Shown one piece after another: positions 33,385 through 43,432 of a DNA stretch of 64,000 bases. Source of the DNA: Thermoplasmatota archaeon (lineage in GTDB: Archaea > Thermoplasmatota > Thermoplasmata > UBA10834); the NCBI GenBank assembly GCA_018818785.1, contig JAHIRF010000005.1, forward strand, positions 62,001-126,000, in the 5' to 3' direction. The position numbers and the translations under genes were made by a program. Under the pieces are notes generated by a model. It worked only from the letters and a program-made list of their open reading frames with translations. It ran no database searches and was not told where the DNA came from. Each line of letters begins with the position of its first letter. Position 1 is the stretch's first letter.

Positions 33385-35121
33385 ATGGCGGATGAGATGA
33401 GAGGGAAGATCAGCAGAGTCGCAGGTCCCGTGGTGACTGCCGAGGGCATCTCGCCCAGGATGTACGACGTCGTGCTAGTCGGCGAGATGAAACTCATGGG
33501 TGAGGTCATCAAGCTCGTGGGCGACAAGACCGTCATCCAGGTCTATGAGGACACGTCGGGCATCCGCCCTGGTGAGGAGGTCGTCGACACAGGCGCCCCT
33601 CTGCAGGTGGAGTTGGGACCCGGCCTGCTATCGAGCATCTACGACGGAGTCCAGAGACCGCTGCCCGTCCTGAGGGACAAGCAAGGCGATTTCGTATCGA
33701 GAGGAGTGACAGCTCCTGGTCTCGACCGCACGAAGAAATGGAAGTTCAAACCGACAGTCAAGAAAGGAGACGACCTTCATGGCGGCATGGTCGTGGGCGA
33801 GGTCCCCGAGGGGAACATCGTACACAAGATCATGCTCCCTCCGAATGCGAAGGGTAAGGTAGTCAGGATCTCCGAAGGGGATTTCACAATAGAGGAGATC
33901 ATCGGCGAGCTCGACTCCGGCCACAAGATCATGATGTTGCAGAAGTGGGCTGTCAGGAAGTCGAGGCCATATGTCGAGAAGCTCCTTCCGGACATCCCTC
34001 TCGTCACAGGTCAGAGGGTCCTGGACATGCTCTTCCCATTGGCAAAGGGCGGAACGGCCGCCATCCCCGGCGGGTTCGGGACCGGGAAGACGGTCACATC
34101 ACAGCAACTCTCCAAGTGGAGCGATGCGCAGATAGTGGTCTATGTCGGATGCGGCGAGCGCGGGAACGAGATGACCGAGGTGCTCACAACATTCCCGGAG
34201 CTGGAGGACCCGAAGAGTGGGAAACCTCTCATGGGCAGAACGATCCTCATCGCGAACACGTCGAACATGCCAGTCGCTGCGCGAGAAGCCTCCGTTTATA
34301 CTGGTATCACAGTCGCCGAATATTACCGGGACATGGGATATGATGTCTCTCTGATGGCCGATTCGACATCCAGATGGGCCGAGGCCATGAGGGAGATCTC
34401 GTCCAGGCTCGAGGAGATGCCAGGCGAGGAAGGATACCCTGCCTATCTCGCATCTAGATTGTCAGAATTCTATGAGAGATGCGGTCGCGTGAACACACTC
34501 GCAGGACCGACCGGCTCCATATCGGTCATCGGCGCAGTATCGCCATCCGGCGGAGATTTCAGCGAGCCTGTCACTCAGAGCACCCTCAGGATCGTGAAGG
34601 TCTTCTGGGCGCTCGACTCCAAGCTCAGGGAACGGAGACATTTCCCTGCCATCAACTGGTTGACCTCTTACAGCCTGTACAGCCCGATCCTGGAGGAATG
34701 GTACCGCCAGAACGTCGCGGAAGACTGGAATCCGCTCAGGCTCTGGGCCATGGACAATCTCCAGAAGGAGTCCGAGCTGCAGGAGATCGTCCAGCTGGTC
34801 GGATCAGATGCGTTGCCGGACGAGCAGAGGCTGACTTTGGAGGTCGCAAGGATGATCCGGGAATTCTTCCTGCAGCAGAGTGCGTACCACGCGGTGGACA
34901 CATACAGTCCGTTGAGACGTCAGTATGATTACATGAACGCGATCCGCAGGTATGCGGAACTCGCCAAGAAGGCTCTGGCTCTCGAGGTGCCCTTGGAGAA
35001 GGTCATCTCTCTCACGGTCAGGTCGGACCTCGGCAAATTGAAGTTCGAAGAGACGATCGACAAGGACCTTAAGTCGATCCTGGGTGAGATGGACAGACAG
35101 TTCTCAGAGCTGGGGGTGTGA
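33385..35121 (+). CDS. atpA: A-type ATP synthase catalytic subunit A
   Basis: About 578 residues, with a Walker [10 protein letters not shown] near residue 233, the A-type non-homologous insert (residues 110-190, [17 protein letters not shown]), [32 protein letters not shown] and [12 protein letters not shown]. It forms the catalytic nucleotide sites with subunit B. ATG 33385 follows the SD GAGAGGAAG at good spacing, whereas the track's GTG 33376 would overlap it. No intein is present. Confidence 0.97.
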   Translation: MADEMRGKISRVAGPVVTAEGISPRMYDVVLVGEMKLMGEVIKLVGDKTVIQVYEDTSGIRPGEEVVDTGAPLQVELGPGLLSSIYDGVQRPLPVLRDKQGDFVSRGVTAPGLDRTKKWKFKPTVKKGDDLHGGMVVGEVPEGNIVHKIMLPPNAKGKVVRISEGDFTIEEIIGELDSGHKIMMLQKWAVRKSRPYVEKLLPDIPLVTGQRVLDMLFPLAKGGTAAIPGGFGTGKTVTSQQLSKWSDAQIVVYVGCGERGNEMTEVLTTFPELEDPKSGKPLMGRTILIANTSNMPVAAREASVYTGITVAEYYRDMGYDVSLMADSTSRWAEAMREISSRLEEMPGEEGYPAYLASRLSEFYERCGRVNTLAGPTGSISVIGAVSPSGGDFSEPVTQSTLRIVKVFWALDSKLRERRHFPAINWLTSYSLYSPILEEWYRQNVAEDWNPLRLWAMDNLQKESELQEIVQLVGSDALPDEQRLTLEVARMIREFFLQQSAYHAVDTYSPLRRQYDYMNAIRRYAELAKKALALEVPLEKVISLTVRSDLGKLKFEETIDKDLKSILGEMDRQFSELGV

Positions 35122-35125
35122 TGTA

Positions 35126-36505
35126 ATGGTCAAGGAATACCACACGATAAGCCAGGTCGCAGGCCCGCTGGTCTTCGTCAAGAAAACCGAGCCAATATCC
35201 TACGGGGAATTGGTCTCGATCAGCCTGCCGGACGGGTCGACCAAGAGAGGCCAGGTCCTAGACACATCGAACGAAGTGGTCGTCGTGCAGGTCTTCGAAG
35301 GTACTGGCGGCATCAACCGTTCGTCGGGCGTCAAATTCCTGGGCGAGACCGTCAAGATGCCGGTCTCCAAGGACATGCTCGGAAGGATACTCTCCGGCTC
35401 GGGGGACCCGCTGGACAAAGGCCCACCTATCATCCCTGAGAAGCGGCTCGAGATCATCGGCGCGGCGATCAATCCATATGCCAGGGACAATCCTCAAGAG
35501 TTCATCCAGACCGGCATCTCATCGATCGACGGCATGAACACCCTGGTCCGAGGACAGAAACTGCCAATCTTCTCAGGGTCCGGTCTTCCACATAACGACA
35601 TCGCTCTGCAGATCGCGCGACAGGCCAAGGTGCTAGGTGAGAAAGAGGAGTTCGCCGTCGTCTTCGCAGCCATGGGTATAACGAGCGAAGAGGCACAGTA
35701 TTTCATGAAGGATTTCGAAAGGACGGGCGCGCTCAAGCGAGCGGTCGTGTTCCTCAACCTCGCGGACGATCCGGCGATCGAGAGGCTGCTCACGCCGAAG
35801 CTGGCACTGACGACCGCAGAGTACCTCGCATTCGATCTCGGGATGCACGTGTTGGTCATTCTGACCGATATCACGAACTATTGCGAGGCGCTCAGGCAGA
35901 TCGGTGCGGCAAGGGAGGAGGTCCCTGCTCGGAGAGGCTATCCTGGGTACATGTACACCGACCTGGCGGGTATGTACGAGCGCGCTGGGAGGATCAAGGA
36001 CAAGGCAGGGTCGATCACCCAGTTCCCCATACTGTCCATGCCGGGCGATGATATCACTCATCCGATACCCGATCTGACGGGATACATAACGGAAGGGCAG
36101 ATCGTGGCTTCCAGGGAATTGCACAGGCAGGGCATTTATCCGCCGGTCGCGGTAGAGCGGTCGTTGTCACGTCTGATGGGCCAAGGTATCGGTCCCGGTC
36201 GTACGAGGGAGGATCACCGAGCCGTATCCGATCAGCTCTATGCCGCCTATGCCGAGGGCAGGGATCTGAGAGGGCTCGTTGCGATCGTTGGCAAGGAGGC
36301 GTTGTCCGATAGGGACAGGAATTTCCTGAACTTCGCAGAATCCTTCGAGGACAGGTTCATCCGTCAGGCGAAGGATGAGGACCGGACAATAGACCAAACG
36401 CTGGACCTCGGCTGGGAACTGCTCTCGGTGCTCCCGATAGATTCCCTGACGAAGATCGACAGGAAGTTCATCGAGAAGTATCACCCCGCGAACAAGAAGA
36501 AGTGA
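35126..36505 (+). CDS. atpB: A-type ATP synthase regulatory subunit B
   Basis: The 459-residue protein lacks a Walker A Lys, as is normal for B. Family blocks are [115 protein letters not shown] and [17 protein letters not shown]. It alternates with A in the A3B3 ring. ATG 35126 is just after the atpA stop, so the track's 35084 start is inside atpA. Confidence 0.97.
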   Translation: MVKEYHTISQVAGPLVFVKKTEPISYGELVSISLPDGSTKRGQVLDTSNEVVVVQVFEGTGGINRSSGVKFLGETVKMPVSKDMLGRILSGSGDPLDKGPPIIPEKRLEIIGAAINPYARDNPQEFIQTGISSIDGMNTLVRGQKLPIFSGSGLPHNDIALQIARQAKVLGEKEEFAVVFAAMGITSEEAQYFMKDFERTGALKRAVVFLNLADDPAIERLLTPKLALTTAEYLAFDLGMHVLVILTDITNYCEALRQIGAAREEVPARRGYPGYMYTDLAGMYERAGRIKDKAGSITQFPILSMPGDDITHPIPDLTGYITEGQIVASRELHRQGIYPPVAVERSLSRLMGQGIGPGRTREDHRAVSDQLYAAYAEGRDLRGLVAIVGKEALSDRDRNFLNFAESFEDRFIRQAKDEDRTIDQTLDLGWELLSVLPIDSLTKIDRKFIEKYHPANKKK

Positions 36506-36511
36506 GTTCAG

Positions 36512-37153
36512 ATGGCCGTCAGAGAGATACAGCCTACCAGGTCGGAACTGCTCGAGACCACGAGGAAGATCAGGCTGACCAAGAACGGGCACAAGATCCT
36601 CAAGCTGAAGAGGGACGGCCTTATCCTAGAGTTCTTCAACATACTCGATCAGGCGAAGAACCTGAGACAGGAGATCGCGGGACTTTACAAGACGGCGAAG
36701 GAGACGATCGCCATCGCGTCCGCGGTGGACGGCGTGATCGCGGTCCGGTCGGCTGCCTATGCCCTCACGGTGCACCCTGAGATCCAGCTCCGCAGCAGGA
36801 ACCTGATGGGGGTCGTGGTCCCCGAGATAACATCATCCCGTATCGTGGCTCCGCTCGACGAGAGAGGTTACGGGATTATAGGGACGTCTCCCAGGATCGA
36901 CGAGGCCGCGGATGCCTACGAGAAGCTGGTCGAGACGGTCGTGAAGGCGGCCGAACTGGAGACCACGATGAAGAAGCTCTTGGAGGAGATCGAGAGGACG
37001 AAGAGGCGAGTGAACGCCCTGGAGTTCAAGGTCTTGCCGGAGCTGGAGGAGATCGAACGTTTCATCAGATTCAGACTGGAGGAGTTGGAACGTGACAACA
37101 TATTCCGTTTGAAGCGGATCAAGAACAAGACCGCTGCGAAGACCGAGGCATGA
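36512..37153 (+). CDS. atpD: A-type ATP synthase central stalk subunit D
   Basis: The 213-residue, long antiparallel coiled-coil protein starts VREIQPTRSELLETTRKIRLTKNGHKILKLKRDGLI, the conserved N-terminal helix of subunit D, and ends with KVLPELEEIERFIRFRLEELERDNIFRLKRIK. It rotates inside A3B3. It is followed without gap by a small membrane ORF and then the convergent glnA. Confidence 0.95.
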   Translation: MAVREIQPTRSELLETTRKIRLTKNGHKILKLKRDGLILEFFNILDQAKNLRQEIAGLYKTAKETIAIASAVDGVIAVRSAAYALTVHPEIQLRSRNLMGVVVPEITSSRIVAPLDERGYGIIGTSPRIDEAADAYEKLVETVVKAAELETTMKKLLEEIERTKRRVNALEFKVLPELEEIERFIRFRLEELERDNIFRLKRIKNKTAAKTEA

Positions 37154-37157
37154 GGAC

Positions 37158-37283
37158 TTGCGACTGTTCGATATATTCCATGATAGGGTGAAGCTCATCA
37201 AACTCTTCTACATCGCATTCTGGGTCAGCCTGGTGTTCCTAGGGATCGGTTATGCGATCATCATCACGGATCTGTTCGGCTAG
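37158..37283 (+). CDS. 41-residue single-helix membrane protein ending the ATP synthase operon (AhaG-like position)
   Basis: Missing from the ORF track. A TTG at 37158, 9 nt after a GAGG site inside the end of atpD, opens LRLFDIFHDRVKLIKLFYIA followed by FWVSLVFLGIGYAIIITDLFG and a TAG. The product has one amphipathic start and one clear membrane helix. Its position, 4 nt after atpD, matches the small hydrophobic AhaG reported at the end of the Methanosarcina mazei aha operon. Homology cannot be shown by eye. Its stop overlaps that of glnA on the other strand. Confidence 0.62.
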   Translation: MRLFDIFHDRVKLIKLFYIAFWVSLVFLGIGYAIIITDLFG

Positions 37284-38614
37284 AGCACCTTGAGATAGTT
37301 CTCGATCTCCCATCTGGTGACCTGGGTCCTGTAAGTGTCCCACTCCCTCTGCTTGATCACGATGAAGTGGTTGAACGCGTGTTCCCCCAAGGTATCCTTC
37401 ATCAATTCGCTCTTCGCGAAATAGCTCAGGGCATGGCCCAGGTTCGCGGGCAGGGACTCTATCCCGTTCTTCTCGCGGTCCTTCTGCGACATCGCGAACA
37501 GGTCCTTCTCCACAGGGTCCGGTGGGTCCAATCTCTTCTTGATGCCATCGAGGCCAGATGCCAGCATCACGGCGAACTGCAGATACGGATTGCCGGCGGG
37601 ATCAGGGTTCCTCACCTCTATCCTCGTGGCGGCTCCCCGGCCTGCAGGCACGCGGACCAGCGCGCTCCTGTTCCTGTTGGCCCATGATATATATGCCGGT
37701 GCCTCGAATCCCGGGACTATCCTCTTGTACGAATTGACCCACGAATTCAAAATCGCGCAGTTATCCTTCGCGTGGTTCAGTATTCCTGCTATGTAATGGG
37801 TCATCGTCTTCGAGAGCTCGTTCTTCGCTTTGGGATCGTAGAACGCGTTCTCGCCTTCGGCCGTGAATAATGACTGGTGCACATGCATCCCACTTCCGTT
37901 CACTCCGTACACTGGCTTGGGCATGAATGTGGCCCAGAGGTTGTGCTGCAGTGCGACCGTCTTGATCGCGTGCTTGAGCATCAGTATCCTGTCAGCTATC
38001 GAGAGCGCATCGTCGTATCTCAAGTCTATCTCGTGCTGCCCAGGTGACACCTCGTGTGTGGTCCTCTCCACATTGAACTTGAGCTGGTCCAGATAAAGAG
38101 CGGTCTCCTTTCTGACGCGTTCTGCCTGGTCCAAGGGCAACAGGTCGAAGTAGCCTCCGTGATCGGTGGGGGTGGTCGTAGGCTCACCATGTTCATCTAG
38201 CTTGAACAGGAAGAACTCGAACTCGGGGCCGGTGTTGAATACGAACCCGAGCTCCTTGGCCTTGTCCATCTGTCGTTGGAGTATGTATCTCGGGTCTCCT
38301 CTGAACCTCTTGCCATCTATCGTGAAGATGTCACATATCATCCTGGCAGTCTTCATCCTCCCCTCGGTCCATGGGAATATCAGGAATGTGTCATGGTCCG
38401 GATGCGCCCGCATATCGGACTCGTCGATCGTCGCGTAACCGACTATGGATGATCCATCGAATAATATCCCCTCATCGAGCGCCCGTTCCATCCTGGCGAC
38501 CGGCACGGACATGCACTTGACGGTGCCCAAGATGTCCATGAACTGGAATTCTATGAACTCTACCTCCTCCTTCTCGACCACTTCGAGAAGCTCCTCTTTA
38601 GTAGGTTTCGCCAT
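37280..38614 (-). CDS. glnA: Glutamine synthetase, type I
   Basis: The 444-residue enzyme has the GS beta-grasp start (VEFIEFQFMDILGTVKCMSVP), DGSSIVGYATIDESDM, metal and glutamate site motifs NTGPEFEFFLF, HEVSPGQHEIDLRY, GSGMHVHQSLF, and the ATP/Arg block NRSALVRVPAGRGAATRIEVRNPDPAGNPYLQFAVML. It forms glutamine from glutamate and ammonia. The SD GGAGGAGATGGT precedes ATG 38614. The length fits the GSI-alpha type without an obvious adenylylation insert. No GlnK or GlnB is adjacent. Confidence 0.96.
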   Translation of the reverse strand: MAKPTKEELLEVVEKEEVEFIEFQFMDILGTVKCMSVPVARMERALDEGILFDGSSIVGYATIDESDMRAHPDHDTFLIFPWTEGRMKTARMICDIFTIDGKRFRGDPRYILQRQMDKAKELGFVFNTGPEFEFFLFKLDEHGEPTTTPTDHGGYFDLLPLDQAERVRKETALYLDQLKFNVERTTHEVSPGQHEIDLRYDDALSIADRILMLKHAIKTVALQHNLWATFMPKPVYGVNGSGMHVHQSLFTAEGENAFYDPKAKNELSKTMTHYIAGILNHAKDNCAILNSWVNSYKRIVPGFEAPAYISWANRNRSALVRVPAGRGAATRIEVRNPDPAGNPYLQFAVMLASGLDGIKKRLDPPDPVEKDLFAMSQKDREKNGIESLPANLGHALSYFAKSELMKDTLGEHAFNHFIVIKQREWDTYRTQVTRWEIENYLKVL

Positions 38615-38637
38615 ACCATCTCCTCCTGGACTTTCTC

Positions 38638-40068
38638 CTACTTGGTTCTGCCCTTACCTCTCTCAGATAGGCAGCCATTCTTCGTCGGTTCAGGGTGATC
38701 GATGCCCATCTTGTCTAGCCACTTTCCTCGCTCAGAGAGTGCATGCAATGCTGTGATCCCTCTCTCAGGGACAGACATGACCGGTATCCCCCTCGAATCA
38801 AGATATTGTTCCGATTCCTGATCGAAGATTCCGGCAAAACACGCAACCGTCGGCTTGCCGCTCAGCTTCGATGTGATGGCTATCCATTTGGCTATCTGGA
38901 ACAAGTTCGTCGCGGCCTGTCTCGCAGCTATCACCATGATCGCCTTGACCTCCGGCGCCCTGCCCACCGCGGTGAGGACCTTGGCGTATCTGGAAGTATC
39001 TGCGTCCCCTATGATGTCGATCGGGTTCCCCCAGCTCCAGGTCGGTGGGCAAGCCTTTCCGATGTCCTGGAGCGTTTCATCGGACAGCTCCGCGAGCTTG
39101 AGATTCATATCGAAAGCGAAATCCGTCGCGATCACTCCCATGCCGCCGGCATTCGTCACGATCGCAACGCCTTCTCCTTTCATGGGCGGCTGGTTGGCAA
39201 GCGCCTGAGCCGCATCGAACAGCTCGAACATGGTCTTGGCCCTGTATACGCCGGTCTGTTTGAACGCCCCGTCATAGGCGGAATCAGAACCGGCCAGAGC
39301 ACCAGTGTGCGATCTGGCAGCCTTCGCTCCTCTCTCAGTCCTCCCCGCCTTGAGGATCACGATCGGTTTCTTCTTGGAGGCTCTCTTGAGCGAGTCGAAG
39401 AGCGCGTGTCCATCCTTCGTAGACTCCATGTACGCTGCGATGCAGGTGGTCCTCTTATCTGATGCGAAGTGATCCACCAGATCCGAATCTCCCACGTCTG
39501 CCTTATTTCCAGAACTGACGAATGCTGAGAACCCGAGCATCTCCCTTACGGAGTATTCTATCGCCGCAGTGCAGAATGCGCCACTCTGCGAGAAGAATGC
39601 GATCGGCCCCTTCAAAGGCGAGGTCCTGGCGAAAGACGCGTTCATCTTATGGTGTGGTGAGATCACTCCGAGGGAATTGGGCCCCACTATCCTCATCCTG
39701 TGTTTTTTGGATATTTCTAAGATGAGGTTCTCTCTGTCTCGTCCCTCCTGGTCACCTTCCGAGAAGCCCGCGGATATCACCACCGCCCCTTTGACCTTCT
39801 TCCTCCCTGCCTGCTCAAGAACATCGGGCACTATCTTCGCAGGGACGACTACTATGGCGAGATCAACACTATCCGGACAATCGGTTATCTTCGGATAACA
39901 TGGCATCCCCAGGATTTCGTCATAGTTCGGGTTCACGAAGTGTATCCTGCCATCGTATCCCTCTCCATAGAGGTTCTCTATTACGATGTTGCCTATCTTT
40001 CCCGGGGTCGGGGTGGCACCTATCACAGCGACCGATCTTGGCTTGAAGAAGACCTCCAACTCTCGCAT
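38638..40068 (-). CDS. acdA: ADP-forming acetate/acyl-CoA ligase, alpha subunit
   Basis: The protein begins with a CoA-binding Rossmann domain (FFKPRSVAVIGATPTPGKIGNIVIENL), continues with a succinyl-CoA-synthetase-like domain (GFSEGDQEGRDRENLILEISKKHRMRIVGPNSLG), the phosphohistidine region AARSHTGALAGSDSAYDGAF, and GEGVAIVTNAGGMGVIATDFAF. It conserves energy by making ATP from acyl-CoA. The ATP-grasp beta subunit is not in the window, so the complex is encoded in parts. ATG 40068 is preferred to the TTG of the track. Confidence 0.93.
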   Translation of the reverse strand: MRELEVFFKPRSVAVIGATPTPGKIGNIVIENLYGEGYDGRIHFVNPNYDEILGMPCYPKITDCPDSVDLAIVVVPAKIVPDVLEQAGRKKVKGAVVISAGFSEGDQEGRDRENLILEISKKHRMRIVGPNSLGVISPHHKMNASFARTSPLKGPIAFFSQSGAFCTAAIEYSVREMLGFSAFVSSGNKADVGDSDLVDHFASDKRTTCIAAYMESTKDGHALFDSLKRASKKKPIVILKAGRTERGAKAARSHTGALAGSDSAYDGAFKQTGVYRAKTMFELFDAAQALANQPPMKGEGVAIVTNAGGMGVIATDFAFDMNLKLAELSDETLQDIGKACPPTWSWGNPIDIIGDADTSRYAKVLTAVGRAPEVKAIMVIAARQAATNLFQIAKWIAITSKLSGKPTVACFAGIFDQESEQYLDSRGIPVMSVPERGITALHALSERGKWLDKMGIDHPEPTKNGCLSERGKGRTK

Positions 40069-40116
40069 GAGTCTCAATCCCGCTCACACGATATCAAATA
40101 TACTCTCATAAAGGGT

Positions 40117-41574
40117 TCAGTACGAGAAATCTTCGATCCACGACTCCCCAGTACCCAGGTTTATCATGGGTACTCTGGCGGGGTCAGGGACCACGTTGTG
40201 CATCCTCTGGAACTCCGTCTGGGATTGCCAGGTGGATGCGTTGATCAGTTTGATCCCCCTGTACTCCGAGACGCCACACGAATGCACGTGACCGGTCACG
40301 AATATGTTCGGCACACGATCGATTATCATGTAGTCCTTCTGCTCGGGCGCGATCGCCGTACGCTCGCCATATACAGGAGCGAGATGCCTTCTCTTCAGCA
40401 TCTCCTTCATCGCATCCAAGGGTGCGGAATAGGATAGGCTGGGCACACTGGCTATGAAATCGTCCATGCTTCGGCCATGATATGCCAGGATCGAACGTCC
40501 TTCTATCTCCAGGTAGCACGGGTTCCCGGCGAACATCACGCGGGAGTCGAATATGTTCTGGATCTCTTTCGACAGGGCTGGCTGAGGTTCGGCGAGGCGG
40601 ACGGCGTCATGGTTGCCAGGCATCATCACGATCTTGATCCAGTCCGGGATCGGTTCGATCAATTTCGACAAAGCCTCATATTGCGCAAAGACATCTTCTA
40701 TGAGGAGCTCGTCCTCCTGACCCGGGTATATCCCGATGCCGTCAACGAGGTCTCCTGGCATCACCATGTATCTTATCTTCTTCGCCGACGGATCCTTGTT
40801 CAACCACTCGAGGAACCTGTTCCATTTCTCCGGCAGGAATGTATCGCTGCCGACATGGATGTCCGAGACGAAAGCAATGACCGAATCCGAACCGTTCGGA
40901 ATCATCGCACTGTTCATGGGAACATCTGGTCTGATGATCTCCTTTGCGATTATTATCTCGCCATCCTTGCTGAACGAGCCGATCACGCCGATCACTTCGT
41001 CCTTGAGGAAAGCCTCTCTGATCTTCCTGGAACCCTTCATGATGAGTATCTGGATCTTGTCCGCCTCGTCTTCGAGCTCCAGGAGTGTGTGCCCGTTCTT
41101 TGTCGTCCTTATTTCGTTGACCATGCCCACTATCTTGATGTCCCTCTGAACCTTCTTCGCTCTGGAGATCGAGATGATGCCCGCGAGTTCCCTTCTTCTA
41201 TAGAGCATCTTACGTATGGTAGAATAACGGTCGTTGAATAGCTTCGCGAAGTCGATCACGTTGCCAACACAAGTGGAATCCCCGGTGATGTCCCTGACCA
41301 CGATGACCTCATGTTTCTTCACGGTCGTCTCGGCCGCTGCCATCTTCTTCTTGGGTTCCGATACCTTCCTAGGTTCGGCGATCGTCTTCTCGGACACACA
41401 ATGGGCATATTGCTCGACATCTTCCTTGGAGAGTATGAGTGGTCGGTTGTCAGGGTCCTTCAAGATGTGCTTCACGCAACCAATCGGATCAGGCAATGTG
41501 CAGAGCATGTCCACAGCCGCCGGGTCGACGAGTATCCCACCTCCAGTCAGCAGCTCCAAAATGCGCTTCTTCAT
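40117..41574 (-). CDS. polB: DNA polymerase D small subunit DP1 (exonuclease)
   Basis: The 485-residue protein has an OB domain (VGMVNEIRTTKNGHTLLELEDEADKIQIL) and a calcineurin-like phosphoesterase domain with FVSDIHVGSDTF, MPGDLVDGIGIYPGQEDEL, VMMPGNHDAVRLAEPQP, LAYHGRSMDD and VTGHVHSCGV. It is the proofreading and accessory subunit of the archaeal replicase. The large subunit DP2 is not in the window. All metal ligands appear present. Confidence 0.96.
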   Translation of the reverse strand: MKKRILELLTGGGILVDPAAVDMLCTLPDPIGCVKHILKDPDNRPLILSKEDVEQYAHCVSEKTIAEPRKVSEPKKKMAAAETTVKKHEVIVVRDITGDSTCVGNVIDFAKLFNDRYSTIRKMLYRRRELAGIISISRAKKVQRDIKIVGMVNEIRTTKNGHTLLELEDEADKIQILIMKGSRKIREAFLKDEVIGVIGSFSKDGEIIIAKEIIRPDVPMNSAMIPNGSDSVIAFVSDIHVGSDTFLPEKWNRFLEWLNKDPSAKKIRYMVMPGDLVDGIGIYPGQEDELLIEDVFAQYEALSKLIEPIPDWIKIVMMPGNHDAVRLAEPQPALSKEIQNIFDSRVMFAGNPCYLEIEGRSILAYHGRSMDDFIASVPSLSYSAPLDAMKEMLKRRHLAPVYGERTAIAPEQKDYMIIDRVPNIFVTGHVHSCGVSEYRGIKLINASTWQSQTEFQRMHNVVPDPARVPMINLGTGESWIEDFSY

Positions 41575-41727
41575 CTCGGCAAACCTAGCGCGGACGTCTT
41601 TAAATATCTTTCACTGGGCAAAATGGTGTCGTTGAACTTCTCGGATGAAAGATTACAGGAAGAATCGCGATGACGACAGTAATCCGGAAAGCAGACTCTA
41701 GATTATGTGTCGTGAGGAATGAGGGAC

Positions 41728-43074
41728 TCAACTCTCTTTCGCTTGTCTGTATTTCAGTATGCGGACAAGACCGTACGAAGCGACCGCGACGCTATTCACA
41801 ACGACAAGTATAATCAGGGAGATTTCGGTCCTATCCGGCTCCGAGGATGGTATGAGCGCATGTACTTCTGCCCCGCAGCTATAGTAGACAGTTTCATCAC
41901 TACCCAAGCAAACGAAGCTGTAACCATCTAGATCAGCGCGATGCCTCCAAGCAACGGCCCCATCAGAATCGATCCTCTTGATTGAGGAATCATCCTTGGC
42001 CAGCAGACCTCCTGAATGGAATCTATCCACCATAATGCCGAGGAAAGGTTTCACCCAGAGTATTGCCCCGCTAGGATCCAATGAATAAGAGTATCTGTCG
42101 TCGACATCATCGCAGAAGAGCTTGCCCTCGACATCTACTATGGCCAGTGAGAGTTGATAGCTCCCCGGTGAGAGATGATCAGGATTGTCGGAGTAGTGCA
42201 GGAGTGTTTTCCATTCTATAGAGCCATTCAATAGGCTCAGTGCATAGACACTGATTGCGGTGGTCTCATTGTCGATACCCTCCTTCCTCACCTCATACAT
42301 TCTTGTCCCGTCTGAGCTCAGAGGGCGATATGGAGGGTAATTGTAGTAATCTCCCTCCTCTATGTAGGCTAGAATCCCGTCCTTGGTAATACCCACCAGG
42401 TAGCTGCTGTAGTCTTGAAATCCAATCATTTCGAATGTGCCATTCTCGGCCACTCTCTGGTTTGTCCAAATCGTGTCGGTGATTGGCACGTCCATGCTCC
42501 AGACCTCCGACCCTGTGCTCGAGATAGCTATTATTCGGTCGACAGTGACCACCCACTCATCGGAGATGTAGTTGTACTCATTATCGTGGTGATACGCAAT
42601 CACTCGACCATCAGGGTAGATCCCCCACAGTTCCAAGGTGCCATTTGGCGTCACGAAACTCCATTTGAATTCACCGTTGGCATCAAGCGCCGTGATGTTG
42701 GACCACGCTGCCATAGAAGGACTGCTTGTATTCCAATCCTGGTAGTAGTATCCTCCATCAGGCCCTTCCACAATTTGCGGGCGCGCATTTGTATCTGCCC
42801 TCCACAGGAGCATACCATTCGCATCGATGGCCAAGAAGCCCGACCAATCATCCAGGATTAGATTGCCCCTGCTATCGAAATAGCATCCCCAGCTCAGCTC
42901 CCGCTCGTTCCCGTAAGAATCGAGATTGCGATACACCCATCTGTCTTCCATCCCCCCCCATTCAGAATCATAGGCAATGATAGCCGCACCGATGAAGGCA
43001 GATGATACTAGCAGAAGTACAAGAGCAATTGCCGCAACTCCAATAGCAGAAGCGCCAATCCTCACCGATTCCAC
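41728..43074 (-). CDS. Membrane-anchored PQQ-type beta-propeller protein
   Basis: The 448-residue protein has an N-terminal helix (IGVAAIALVLLLVSSAFIGAAIIAY) and a C-terminal one (EISLIILVVVNSVAVASYGLVRIL). Between them about six propeller strands follow the pattern A-x-D-x-x-G-x-x-x-W: GFLAIDANGMLLWR, ITALDANGEFKWSF, IIAISSTGSEVWSM, YSLDPSGAILWV and RIDSDGAVAWR. It is a cell-surface propeller, probably for binding or assembly. No PQQ site is implied. The codon use is more A/T-rich than its neighbours. Confidence 0.78.
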   Translation of the reverse strand: MESVRIGASAIGVAAIALVLLLVSSAFIGAAIIAYDSEWGGMEDRWVYRNLDSYGNERELSWGCYFDSRGNLILDDWSGFLAIDANGMLLWRADTNARPQIVEGPDGGYYYQDWNTSSPSMAAWSNITALDANGEFKWSFVTPNGTLELWGIYPDGRVIAYHHDNEYNYISDEWVVTVDRIIAISSTGSEVWSMDVPITDTIWTNQRVAENGTFEMIGFQDYSSYLVGITKDGILAYIEEGDYYNYPPYRPLSSDGTRMYEVRKEGIDNETTAISVYALSLLNGSIEWKTLLHYSDNPDHLSPGSYQLSLAIVDVEGKLFCDDVDDRYSYSLDPSGAILWVKPFLGIMVDRFHSGGLLAKDDSSIKRIDSDGAVAWRHRADLDGYSFVCLGSDETVYYSCGAEVHALIPSSEPDRTEISLIILVVVNSVAVASYGLVRILKYRQAKES

Positions 43075-43432
43075 CTTGCCTCACAGACAACAGATGGACT
43101 ATATTACATCTCTGATGAATCGTCCTCAATCTGCGAAAGCTGACAAACGGATCTGAGCGCTAGACGATTGCCTATCGCAGGATAGGGTCTAGCAAAGGGT
43201 GTAACTCTGGCGATTCTCCATCTGATTGAAATCAGAAAAAGGGCATCTGGCTAGCTCAGGGTGTGCGGCCCGGCGGCCGCACGTTCAGCCTTCCTGAGAA
43301 AAGGTCATAAGGGGCAAAAGGAAAGGGGTTTGAGGGGACGGACGAGACGGGTCATGGGAACGCTTCAACTGGCGCGGTTTTACGTCGCGAGAACGCACAG
43401 TTAAATATCTTTTCGAGCATGGTCAGCACATC
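43075..43432. ncRNA. 358-nt gene-free region with several perfect hairpins, possible structured RNA
   Basis: Three stems stand out. GCTAGAC-gattg-CCTATC-gcag-GATAGG-GTCTAGC (43159-43193) is a 7+6 bp hairpin with a 5-nt bulge. CTGATT-ga-AATCAG is at 43222-43235. GTGCGGCC-cggc-GGCCGCAC (43263-43282) is enclosed by CTCAGG (43255) and CCTGAG (43293). A purine-rich stretch follows, then a TTAAATATC box before the next gene. It does not fit tRNA, SRP RNA or RNase P RNA by eye. The strand and limits are unknown. Confidence 0.4.

Noticed and set aside
43108-43160. C/D-box sRNA candidate (TGATGA ... CTGA)
   Set aside because: A C box and two CTGA strings are present, but no C' box or terminal stem of proper form is seen; too weak to call.
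43240-43310. tRNA-like GGGCATCTGGCTAGCTCAGGGT and GTTCAGCC
   Set aside because: A D-arm-like and a T-loop-like string occur, but no acceptor stem, anticodon arm or TTC-loop pairing can be formed; it fits hairpin DNA better.
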